55,685 nt of DNA from an uncultured Collinsella sp. (GTDB taxonomy: Bacteria; Actinomycetota; Coriobacteriia; Coriobacteriales; Coriobacteriaceae): assembly GCA_902493515.1 (NCBI GenBank), contig CABUPE010000015.1, positions 1-55,685 of the forward strand, in the 5' to 3' direction. The notes beneath the pieces are model-generated. The model searched no databases. It had not been told where the DNA came from and saw only the letters and a program-made list of their open reading frames with translations. The first letter of the stretch is position 1, and every line of letters begins with the position of its first letter. The translations under genes and the position numbers were made by a program. Shown here piece after piece: positions 48,662 through 55,685 of this stretch.

Positions 48662-49405
48662 ATGCCACCGACTGAAGGGCCAACTGACGGTAAAGCAGCG
48701 ATACCGCTGTACCAACAGGTTATTGATATCATCAAAAACGAAATCAACTCCGGCGCCTACAAGTCAGGCGCGCGGATACCCAACGAATTCGAATTGGCTG
48801 AGAGCTATAAAGTTGGCCGCGTTACCGTGCGACGCGCTATTGAGGAGCTCGTCCAGCAGGGCTATCTAACGAAGCGACAGGGGAAAGGCACGTTCGTCAA
48901 TGCCCCCAAGCTCAAGCGCAAGATTCGCCAGAAGGATGACGTCCAGAGTTTTTCGGACGCATGCCGCGTTAACGGAATGGAACCGGGGGCGTGCGTCATT
49001 TCGAGAAAGATACTGCCAGCAGATTCTACCGAAGCGCAGTTCTTTGGTGTTCCCGTTGGAACTGATTTGATTTGCGTTGAGCGTGTACGTACTGCCGATG
49101 GAGTCCCCGTCATGCTCGAGAACAACATATACGTTTACGAGGACAACGCCTATCTATCAACGGCACCTCTATCTAACCAATCCATTTTTGAGTTCGTGCG
49201 CAACCGAACGGGCCGCACACCCGCGTTTACCGACCCGTGCACGCTCGAGATCGCGTGCGCGTCGCCCGAGGTCGCTCGGCTGTTGGCAGTTCCCGTTGGC
49301 GAACCCTTGTTTTATATGGAAGCCTTCTTTTTCGATGAGCAGCGGCGGCCGTTTATCATCGGTCGTCAGCGGATCGTTGGGTCTCGCTACGTTTTTGACA
49401 TCTAG
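48662..49405 (+). CDS. GntR-family regulator (HutC/UTRA type), frl-like
   Basis: 247 residues. The N-terminal winged helix (PLYQQVIDIIKNEINSGAYKSGARIPNEFELAESYKVGRVTVRRAIEELVQQGYL) and the C-terminal UTRA ligand domain are clear. FrlR of E. coli is of this type. It directly precedes the putative fructoselysine genes and is separated from them by a terminator. The perfect palindrome AACGTTTGC-N5-GCAAACGTT (49559-49581) before the transporter is its likely operator. Confidence 0.92.
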   Translation: MPPTEGPTDGKAAIPLYQQVIDIIKNEINSGAYKSGARIPNEFELAESYKVGRVTVRRAIEELVQQGYLTKRQGKGTFVNAPKLKRKIRQKDDVQSFSDACRVNGMEPGACVISRKILPADSTEAQFFGVPVGTDLICVERVRTADGVPVMLENNIYVYEDNAYLSTAPLSNQSIFEFVRNRTGRTPAFTDPCTLEIACASPEVARLLAVPVGEPLFYMEAFFFDEQRRPFIIGRQRIVGSRYVFDI

Positions 49406-49422
49406 GACATTGCGAATGGAAG

Positions 49423-49452
49423 CGCCCGGTGGATCATCTCACCGGGCGTTTT
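49423..49452 (+). terminator. terminator of the GntR gene
   Basis: 9-bp stem CGCCCGGTG/CACCGGGCG with an 8-base loop and T4. Confidence 0.85.
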
Positions 49453-49515
49453 CATACCGTTCACGGCGCGAACACAACCGTTCAACCGCGTTGCGGCAAT
49501 CAGTTTGAAATTATC

Positions 49516-49581
49516 TTGATGAAGGAAAAAGCTGCTGGTAATCTATGGGACGTCATAGAACGTTTGCCTTATGCAAACGTT
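49516..49581 (+). promoter_or_regulatory. promoter and palindromic operator of the frl-like operon
   Basis: TTGATG (49516-49521), 17-bp spacer, TAATCT (49539-49544). Immediately downstream is AACGTTTGC-CTTAT-GCAAACGTT (49559-49581), a perfect 9-bp inverted repeat with a 5-base spacer. That position over the transcription start suits a GntR-type repressor. Confidence 0.75.
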
Positions 49582-49623
49582 GAAGCGAGATGCGATGCAG
49601 TCTCGAGTTCTTTGGAGGTATCT

Positions 49624-51087
49624 ATGTCAGATACGAAGGCGAAGAAGACAAACAGACGTTTTAAGTTCAAATTACCGCATGTCTATACGATCATGTTCTT
49701 GCTGATCGTTGTCTTTGCGGTCCTGACTTGGATCGTTCCCTCTGGTCAGTATCAGCGCAAGACGATTTCGACAGCGGCGGGCGAGCGTGAAGTCGCCGTT
49801 GCTGGAACCTATGAACAGGTCGATAAGAACTACACCGATTCCGAGACCGGCGAGACCATCAATCTGGGCCAGGATATCTTCGCGGTTCTGCAAGCGCCCA
49901 CCAAGGGTATCCAAGAGGCTGCCGACGTCGTTGCGTTCGTCTTATTGATTGGCGGATCGTTCGCGATCATTACCAAGACCAACGCTTTGAATGCCGGCAT
50001 GAGCCGTGTGATTAAAAAGCTCAAGAACAAGGACATCCTCATCATTCCCATCACGATGACATTGCTGTCCATTTGCGGCACTACGTTTGGTATGTCTGAG
50101 GAAGCCCTGCCGTTCTATGCCATCTTCATTCCCATCATGATGGGTATCGGTTATGACTCGATGACGGCATTCATCATCTGCTTCCTTGGTCCTAACCTGG
50201 GATATTGTGCTTCGACCATCGACCCGTTTAATGTTTTGATCGCCCAAGGCATCATTGGCATCGAGGGTAATCCGCAACTGTGGCTGCGCGCCGTTTCTTG
50301 GGTCATCTTCACTGCCGTCGGTATCGCATGGGCCATGCGCTACGCCATGCGCGTCAAGAAAAACCCCGAGTCGTCCATTGTGTACGAGGACGATAAGCTC
50401 AAGCGTATTGAGTTTTCCGTGACCGATGCCTCCATCGAGGAAGAGTTCACTATCCGTCAGAAGCTCGTGCTTATCGATTTTGCTTGCGGTATGGGCATTA
50501 TCGTCTGGGGTCTTGTTACCCAGGGCTGGTACATGAATGAGATTTCCGCCGTGTTCCTTGGCATGGGCTTGCTTGCCGGTATCCTGGGCGGCCTTGACCA
50601 GCAGACGATCGCAGAGGAGTTCGTTAAGGGTCTCGCCGACTTTGCGTACGCTGCCATCGTTATCGGTATCGCTCGCGGTATTCTGGTCATCGCCGAGGGC
50701 GGCATGATCATCGACACCATCCTCCAGGCGCTCGCTACCGCGCTTGCCGGTGCACCCGCCGCCGTCTACACCACGTTTATGTATATCGTCCTTGGCCTGC
50801 TCTCTTTGCTGGTTCCCTCGAGTTCTGGCCTGGCGGCGCTCACCATGCCCGTTATGGGCCCCCTGACCGAGCTCATGGGCCTCAATCCCGAGGCGGCCGT
50901 CACCGCGCTCCAGTTTGCCAACCAGACCATCAACACCATCAGCCCCGTGGCGGGCATGACGGTCGCCGGTCTTGCCGTGGCTAGGATTTCGTTTGGCCAA
51001 TGGTGGAAGACCATTTGGAAGTTCTTCATTTTCATGGTCGTCTTTGGCCTGATCGTAACGGCAATCTCTGGCATGCTTCCGGTGTAG
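49624..51087 (+). CDS. YfcC-family transporter
   Basis: 487 residues from ATG 49624, behind TTGGAGG. About 12 hydrophobic segments, opening with KLPHVYTIMFLLIVVFAVLTWIVPSGQY as in the YfcC/DcuC-like superfamily. These import dicarboxylates, arginine, peptides or unknown substrates. It replaces the FrlA transporter of the E. coli frl operon, so the imported compound may be a fructose-amino-acid (Amadori) derivative. Confidence 0.9.
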   Translation: MSDTKAKKTNRRFKFKLPHVYTIMFLLIVVFAVLTWIVPSGQYQRKTISTAAGEREVAVAGTYEQVDKNYTDSETGETINLGQDIFAVLQAPTKGIQEAADVVAFVLLIGGSFAIITKTNALNAGMSRVIKKLKNKDILIIPITMTLLSICGTTFGMSEEALPFYAIFIPIMMGIGYDSMTAFIICFLGPNLGYCASTIDPFNVLIAQGIIGIEGNPQLWLRAVSWVIFTAVGIAWAMRYAMRVKKNPESSIVYEDDKLKRIEFSVTDASIEEEFTIRQKLVLIDFACGMGIIVWGLVTQGWYMNEISAVFLGMGLLAGILGGLDQQTIAEEFVKGLADFAYAAIVIGIARGILVIAEGGMIIDTILQALATALAGAPAAVYTTFMYIVLGLLSLLVPSSSGLAALTMPVMGPLTELMGLNPEAAVTALQFANQTINTISPVAGMTVAGLAVARISFGQWWKTIWKFFIFMVVFGLIVTAISGMLPV

Positions 51088-51096
51088 GTGGTTGTG

Positions 51097-52680
51097 ATGT
51101 CTGATCGTTTGACGGTCCTGACGTCTAAGAGCGTCTTTACCGGTACGGGGGACCTGCCGTTTGAAGGTTTCGTAGCGGTCCGTGGCAATCGAATTGAGGC
51201 TGTTGGCACCAAGTGTGAGGTAACTTCGTATTTGACCCAGGCGGACGAGGTAGTTGACCTGGGCGACCGCACCGTCATGCCTGGCCTGATCGATGTACAT
51301 ACCTTCTATACAGGCTGGGCGCTGCGGACATTGGGGTCTGATCTGTCCGGCATCGCCGATGCCAAAGAGGCCGTGTCGCTCTTGCGTGCATGGAAAGAAG
51401 ATCATCCGGATTGCGCGGCGGCTTTTGGCCACAACCTACCCGAAACGTTGGCATCGGATGCCGAGAACGCAAATACAGCAGCTGTGTTTGACGATTGTTT
51501 TGGCGATATCCCCGTCGTATGCTTTACATCGGGTGCGGAGACCTGCGTTCTCAATGCTGCCGCTAGTGCGCGATACGGCTTTACACCCCAGGCGTGCTAT
51601 GCCGAGAAAATCTGGCGCATGATGAGCGATTTCCTCGCGCTGCCCGAGGTGCGTGCCGGGTATTCGGACTACATGAACATGCTTAACGAGCGCGGCGTTA
51701 CCGCCATCAAGGAGATGGCGTTTGATGACTATTACGGCTTTGCCGACGAAATGGCTCGCCGTGAGGAATCTGGTGAGCTGACGGTTCGCGTCTCTATGAT
51801 GTCGCAGCCGGTGGGTGCCGGTGCAAATCTGGCATATGCCCGCGAGGCGCGAGAGCGCTTCCGGGGACCGTTCGTTCGTTTTTCTGGCTTCAACCGTATG
51901 ACCGATCGCGGCGTATGGGCGGGGCTTGCCGAGATGATAGACCCCTATGAGGACTCGGCCGATGCGGGCGCTGCCGGCAAGACGGTCGTCGAGGAGCCAG
52001 AGTGGGATCTGATTGAGAACGAGCTGCGTGCAATTGATGCTGACGGCTTCCGATATTCCTTGCATTGCCAGGGCGATGGCGCCGTTCGTCGCACCGTGGC
52101 GCTCTATGCCTCGCTGCCTCGAGACGAGCATGGACGGATGCTTCGTCGCCATGCGATTACCGATCTCGAGAACTCTGACCCGACCGATCTTGTCGAGTTT
52201 GGCAAGTTGGGTGGAATTTGCGAGGTCTATCCGCAGATTCTGACGCTGGACCGGCGCGAGGATTGCCTGTCGATGATGCGTCGACAAATTGGCGAGACGC
52301 GACTTTTGCACAGCTGGAATCGCCGCGGCATGGAAGATTCCGGATGCACAGTGTGCTGTGGCACGGATTTACCGCTGCTGATTCCGAGCCTGGGCGAGTC
52401 AATCTACAGCGCGTGCGGCGGATTCTTCGCCGACGGACTGCCCGTGAATGAGGCCAACGCGCTGACGCTTGTCGAGCTCTTGCGCGCTTGGACTGCCGGG
52501 GGCGCGTACGATCTGATGCGCGAAGACGAGCTGGGTACGCTTGAGGTTGGCAAGATTGCCGATATCTGCGTGCTCGATCGGGATGTGTTCGACCTCGATT
52601 ATCGCGACGCACGCGATCTTGCGGTTGACATGACGATGTCGGACGGACAAATCGTGTTCGATCGAAATAAGGAGGCATAA
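51097..52680 (+). CDS. amidohydrolase (YtcJ-like) with an altered metal motif
   Basis: 527 residues from ATG 51097; AGGTGG lies 5 bases upstream and the gene is 9 bases after the transporter stop. The family fold is evident: ITAIKEM-like Lys region (VTAIKEMAFDDYYG), SLHCQGDGAV and CGTDLPLLIPS near the end. The first metal motif, normally HxH, reads DVHTFYTG, so His68 remains but the second His is Phe70. Activity or metal use is therefore altered. It may release the amino acid from an N-acylated or peptide-linked Amadori product. Confidence 0.85.
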   Translation: MSDRLTVLTSKSVFTGTGDLPFEGFVAVRGNRIEAVGTKCEVTSYLTQADEVVDLGDRTVMPGLIDVHTFYTGWALRTLGSDLSGIADAKEAVSLLRAWKEDHPDCAAAFGHNLPETLASDAENANTAAVFDDCFGDIPVVCFTSGAETCVLNAAASARYGFTPQACYAEKIWRMMSDFLALPEVRAGYSDYMNMLNERGVTAIKEMAFDDYYGFADEMARREESGELTVRVSMMSQPVGAGANLAYAREARERFRGPFVRFSGFNRMTDRGVWAGLAEMIDPYEDSADAGAAGKTVVEEPEWDLIENELRAIDADGFRYSLHCQGDGAVRRTVALYASLPRDEHGRMLRRHAITDLENSDPTDLVEFGKLGGICEVYPQILTLDRREDCLSMMRRQIGETRLLHSWNRRGMEDSGCTVCCGTDLPLLIPSLGESIYSACGGFFADGLPVNEANALTLVELLRAWTAGGAYDLMREDELGTLEVGKIADICVLDRDVFDLDYRDARDLAVDMTMSDGQIVFDRNKEA

Positions 52681-52681
52681 G

Positions 52682-53533
52682 ATGTCTGAATCCAAACCGA
52701 CGCTGCACCGCGAACAGATTGCGGGCATGAATATCCACTACATCATGTGGTCGCTCGATTACTTCCTTGATGTGCAGCAGCGTTTGGGCTTTGAGTCCAT
52801 TGAGCTGTGGTGTGCGGAGCCGCATGTGACGCTCGACCACACGGGCTACTTTGAAGCTGAGGTCCTGGCGAAAAAGGCTGCAGACCGTGGGCTTAGGTAT
52901 CGTACTCTGTGTCCCGAGAATGTTGTCTATCCTTGGCAGTACTGCGCACGCAAACCGCTGCATGAACAGCGCAGCTTGGCGTACTTTAAGCACGGCATTG
53001 AGCTTGCCGAGGTACTTGGGTGCGACCGCATGTCCATCAACTCGGGCTGGGGCGACTGGGACGAGGACCGCGAGGAAGCCTGGAAGCGCAGCCGCGAGCA
53101 CTTGTCCATTCTGGCGGAGTATGCCGGCGAGCACGGTCTGGTGCTTACGATGGAAAGCCTGCGTCCCGAGGAGAGCAACCTTGTGACGACGGTTTCCGAT
53201 GCGAAGCGCATGATTGACGAGGTCGCGAGCCCGTACTTACAGCCCATGGTTGATACAACCGCGATGGGCGTTGCAGGCGAGACGCTCGAGGACTGGTTTG
53301 CCGCCTTTGGTGATGGGGCAATTCACGAGATGCACTTTATCGACGGTGACCCGTATGGCCATCTGGTGTGGGGCGATGGCAAGCACGATATGGACGCCTT
53401 CGTCGCCACGCTCAACGCCCATGGTTTCGACGGCATGCTGGGCCAGGAAATCACGGACGGTCGTTACTACGATGATCCGGCGGCGGCAGATGCCAAGAAC
53501 ATGGCCGCATTCGAGAAATATCTGATTGACTAA
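52682..53533 (+). CDS. TIM-barrel sugar isomerase/epimerase (FrlC-like)
   Basis: 283 residues, ATG 52682 with AAGGAGG and 1 base after the preceding stop. It resembles the AP-endonuclease-2-like superfamily, with Glu and His metal ligands (LTMESLRPEESN, VDTTAMGV, MHFIDGDPYGH). FrlC of E. coli epimerises psicoselysine to fructoselysine. The neighbours support that role here. Confidence 0.9.
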   Translation: MSESKPTLHREQIAGMNIHYIMWSLDYFLDVQQRLGFESIELWCAEPHVTLDHTGYFEAEVLAKKAADRGLRYRTLCPENVVYPWQYCARKPLHEQRSLAYFKHGIELAEVLGCDRMSINSGWGDWDEDREEAWKRSREHLSILAEYAGEHGLVLTMESLRPEESNLVTTVSDAKRMIDEVASPYLQPMVDTTAMGVAGETLEDWFAAFGDGAIHEMHFIDGDPYGHLVWGDGKHDMDAFVATLNAHGFDGMLGQEITDGRYYDDPAAADAKNMAAFEKYLID

Positions 53534-53595
53534 AACAACCATCGGCCACGCAACCAACGTCATAGATTGCGGGCCAAATAAGAAAGGAACTGGAT

Positions 53596-54564
53596 ATGAA
53601 CGCACACGATCTGATCAAAGAGGCAATTGCCGAGAAGGGCAAGTTCGACAGCGTCTACTGGATTGCTTGCGGTGGCTCCATGATCGATTTGATCCCGGCT
53701 CATGAGCTTCTGCAGCGCGAGGCAACCACCTTCACTTCGTATATCTATACGGCTCGCGAGTTCGATATCATGCGTCCGCGTCGTCTGGGCGAGAAGTCCC
53801 TGGTCATCGCTTGTAGCCACAGTGGCAACACCCCTGAGGTCGTCGAGGGCTGCGAGATTGCCCTTGCTGCCGGCGCTACGGTGATCGCCCAGACCGACAA
53901 CGCTGGATCTAAGATCGACACCGGTAAATGGACCACGTGGGTCTACCCGTGGGGCGAGGGCGTGCCGCAGGCCGAGGTCCCCGCTGGCATTTCGCTGTCG
54001 CTTGCGGCAGAGCTGCTCGATCAGCAGGAGGGTTACGCCGATCTTGCCGATATGTATGCCGGTATCGCCGAGATGGATAAGATTCTTCCCCCGGCACGCG
54101 AGAAGGTAAATGCCGAGCTGGGCGATCGCTTTGCCAAGCTTTGCCAGGAGCACGAGTTCTTCTATATCCTGGGCAGCGGTCCCAACTTTAGCCAGACCTA
54201 CGGTTTCGCTATCTGCTCTCTTATGGAGATGCAGTGGCAGCACTGCAGCTACATCCACTCTGCCGAGTACTTCCATGGCCCCTTCGAGGCTACTCAGGAT
54301 GGCGTTTTTTACTTCCTGCAGATGGGCTCCAGCGAGTGCCGTGCTATGGACGAGCGCGCCCTGGCGTTCCTTAAGACGCATACCGATACGCTGATGGTGC
54401 TTGATGCCAAGGAGTACGGTATGGAAGCCGTGCCGGCGAGCGTCCGTGCCTATCTGGACCCGGTGCTGTTCTACGCCATGAACTGTGAGCTGCGTGCCGC
54501 ACGCGGCAAGGTGTTTGATCACGATCCCGATTTCCGTCGCTACATGGGCGTTGTCGAGTACTAG
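53596..54564 (+). CDS. SIS-domain deglycase, fructoselysine-6-phosphate deglycase-like (FrlB)
   Basis: 322 residues, ATG 53596 with AAAGGAAC. The SIS fold shows IACGGSMIDLIPAHEL, VIACSHSGNTPEVVEG and EYFHGPFEAT. In FrlB this fold cleaves fructoselysine-6-phosphate to glucose-6-phosphate and lysine. The amino acid released here may differ. Confidence 0.92.
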   Translation: MNAHDLIKEAIAEKGKFDSVYWIACGGSMIDLIPAHELLQREATTFTSYIYTAREFDIMRPRRLGEKSLVIACSHSGNTPEVVEGCEIALAAGATVIAQTDNAGSKIDTGKWTTWVYPWGEGVPQAEVPAGISLSLAAELLDQQEGYADLADMYAGIAEMDKILPPAREKVNAELGDRFAKLCQEHEFFYILGSGPNFSQTYGFAICSLMEMQWQHCSYIHSAEYFHGPFEATQDGVFYFLQMGSSECRAMDERALAFLKTHTDTLMVLDAKEYGMEAVPASVRAYLDPVLFYAMNCELRAARGKVFDHDPDFRRYMGVVEY

Positions 54565-54577
54565 AAGGGTAAATACC

Positions 54578-55441
54578 ATGGCATTTAACGTTAACGCGCT
54601 CGGATTTGGCGACAACGTCGTCGATCGCTACGAGCATATCCACACCATGTATCCTGGCGGCAATGCGGTGAACTTCGCCGTTTATGCCAAGAAATGCGGT
54701 GCCGCGCGCTCCGCATACATGGGCATTTTTGGCAATGATGCCGCTGCTGAGCATGTCATTGCAAGCCTCGAGGATGAGGGTATCGAGCTTGACAAGTGCG
54801 AGCAGATGATTGGCGAGAACGGAGCGGCTCGCGTGACCGTCGTCGACGGTGACCGTGTCTTCCTCGGCTCCAACGAGGGCGGTATCCGTGGCGATGCGCG
54901 CTATGTCCTCGATCGCTTTGACCTTTCGTACATGAAGCAGTTCGATGTGGTTCATTCGGGCAACTATTGCTTTACCGAGCGCGAGCTTCCCAAGTTGAAG
55001 GCTGCGGGCGTCACGGTCTCTTTTGACTTTTCGGACGACTCCACCGACGAGTACTACGAGCAGATTGCGCCCTACGTCGATTTTGCTTTCTTTAGCGCGG
55101 CGGATGCCGCGAGCGAGGACGAGATTCGCGAGCGTTTGGCATGGGTGAAGGGCCTGGGCCCGCGTTTTGTGTCGGCTACGGCGGGCGCCGAGGGCTGCAT
55201 TGCTTACGACGGCGAGCGTTATTACCGCCAGCTGGCTAAACCGGTAACGGACATGAAGGACACCATGGGGGCGGGCGACTCGTTCCTCACCTCGTTTTTG
55301 ATGTGCTATCTCGATTCCGCTAAGCGTGGTGAGGATGGCGCCGAAGCCATCGAGCGCGCGCTCGACTTTGCTGCCGGGTTTGCCTCGACCGTGTGCGGTA
55401 TGGAAGGTTCTTGGGGCCACGGAGCACCAATCGTCGAATAG
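54578..55441 (+). CDS. PfkB-family sugar kinase, fructoselysine 6-kinase-like (FrlD)
   Basis: 287 residues from ATG 54578. GDNVVDRYEH and GGNAVNFAVYA at the N-terminus are close to FrlD, and the C-terminal DTMGAGDSFLTSFL carries the catalytic Asp. It would phosphorylate the C6 hydroxyl of the imported fructose-amine before SIS-domain cleavage. It is the last intact gene of the operon; a terminator follows. Confidence 0.93.
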   Translation: MAFNVNALGFGDNVVDRYEHIHTMYPGGNAVNFAVYAKKCGAARSAYMGIFGNDAAAEHVIASLEDEGIELDKCEQMIGENGAARVTVVDGDRVFLGSNEGGIRGDARYVLDRFDLSYMKQFDVVHSGNYCFTERELPKLKAAGVTVSFDFSDDSTDEYYEQIAPYVDFAFFSAADAASEDEIRERLAWVKGLGPRFVSATAGAEGCIAYDGERYYRQLAKPVTDMKDTMGAGDSFLTSFLMCYLDSAKRGEDGAEAIERALDFAAGFASTVCGMEGSWGHGAPIVE

Positions 55442-55511
55442 CTTAAGAAAGCGTACGGCGGTTTGGCTATGAGGCCTTGGACAGCCGATGCAAAACAATA
55501 AGCGAAACGCG

Positions 55512-55546
55512 AAAAGGGGGCTCGCCATGTGGTGGGTCCCCTTTTG
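55512..55546 (+). terminator. terminator of the frl-like operon
   Basis: 15-bp stem with several G-T pairs (55512-55526 with 55531-55545), an ATGT loop, and T4 in the 3' arm. Confidence 0.8.
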
Positions 55547-55562
55547 AACATTGGAGAAGACC

Positions 55563-55655
55563 ATGGGTATTAAAGCGTGTGCGGCTGGTTTTTGCTGCGC
55601 GGACGTCTATCAAAACATCGGCGTGTGTTCGGTAGTGTCGAGAAAGTTGGTGTAG
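55563..55655 (+). pseudogene. truncated PfkB-like kinase start (30 codons)
   Basis: ATG 55563 with GGAGAAG close upstream gives MGIKACAAGFCCADVYQNIGV, which looks like the N-terminus of another PfkB kinase (compare GDNVVDRY). After about residue 21 the likeness stops and TAG follows at 55653. It is probably the broken 5' end of a second kinase gene, cut by a rearrangement near 55625. Evidence is short, so this is tentative. Confidence 0.45.
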
Positions 55656-55685
55656 AGCCCCATCCGAAGCGAGTCGGCCCGGCGT
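55610..55685 (-). CDS. possible 3' end of a minus-strand gene entering from the right
   Basis: On the minus strand an open frame from the window edge ends in TGA at 55612-55610 and reads RRADSLRMGLYTNFLDTTEH and on to the stop. It overlaps the truncated kinase frame. It could be the end of a gene that broke the kinase, but 24 residues do not identify a family. Confidence 0.35.
   Translation of the reverse strand, partial: RRADSLRMGLYTNFLDTTEHTPMF

Overview
The window looks like chromosome from a strictly anaerobic gut actinobacterium of the Coriobacteriia, most like Collinsella. This is inferred from fairly high GC, frequent GTG/TTG starts behind strong AGGAGG-type sites, CCA encoded in the tRNA genes, a class III (anaerobic) ribonucleotide reductase and many Collinsella-style metabolic genes. 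No rRNA, CRISPR array or intact insertion sequence is visible.

Layout. 1-560: palindrome-rich non-coding DNA. 556-4755: tRNA-Leu, a partner-switching pair (PAS-GAF-SpoIIE phosphatase and a STAS/anti-sigma-kinase fusion), then a tRNA array (Gly, Cys, Gly, a remnant, Gly, Val) with a terminator after nearly every gene. 4912-11995: a phosphopantetheinyl transferase, a TetR regulator with a plausible operator, and an operon of thiolase, DUF35 OB-fold protein, free-standing carrier protein, phosphate acyltransferase, butyrate kinase and MFS transporter. I read it as a carrier-protein-linked acyl pathway ending in substrate-level phosphorylation. 12397-17637: NrdR-box-controlled nrdD-nrdG, then folE, an HD hydrolase and folB. 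17644-25120: housekeeping and regulatory genes (YgjP-type peptidase, dipeptidase, SlyD-like FKBP plus a UreE-like protein, HAD phosphatase, Fur-family regulator, acylphosphatase, oxidoreductase, RNase H, LysR). 25141-26704: metY with a LysR-type palindrome, a good promoter and a 17-codon cysteine-containing leader ORF.

27017-38141: a secreted protein, a ketopantoate reductase-like enzyme, a ferredoxin-like aldo/keto reductase, an oxidoreductase flanked by two copies of one palindrome, endonuclease IV, an amino-acid ABC transporter whose permease carries an extra extracytoplasmic domain, flavodoxin/DUF3793 and a membrane-anchored HMA protein. 38168-43445: an SOS-box-controlled Y-family polymerase with a YolD-like partner, a PAP2 phosphatase, a half-length iron-ADH relative and pgi. 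43587-46455: a compact operon of an unrecognised protein, a ClpP-like protease with intact triad and a soluble VirD4/TraG-like ATPase, with no other conjugation gene nearby. 46946-55441: two HAD phosphatases and a fructoselysine-type (frl-like) operon: GntR regulator, YfcC transporter, amidohydrolase, epimerase, SIS deglycase and PfkB kinase.

The most interesting signals are: (a) the ATPase-ClpP operon; (b) the carrier-protein/Ptb-Buk operon; (c) a family of intergenic palindromes whose long arms differ from copy to copy while core motifs (CCGCAG ... GAGGAC) recur; (d) the metY leader peptide; (e) the frl-like operon with an atypical amidohydrolase. All functions are read from sequence motifs alone; no database search was possible.
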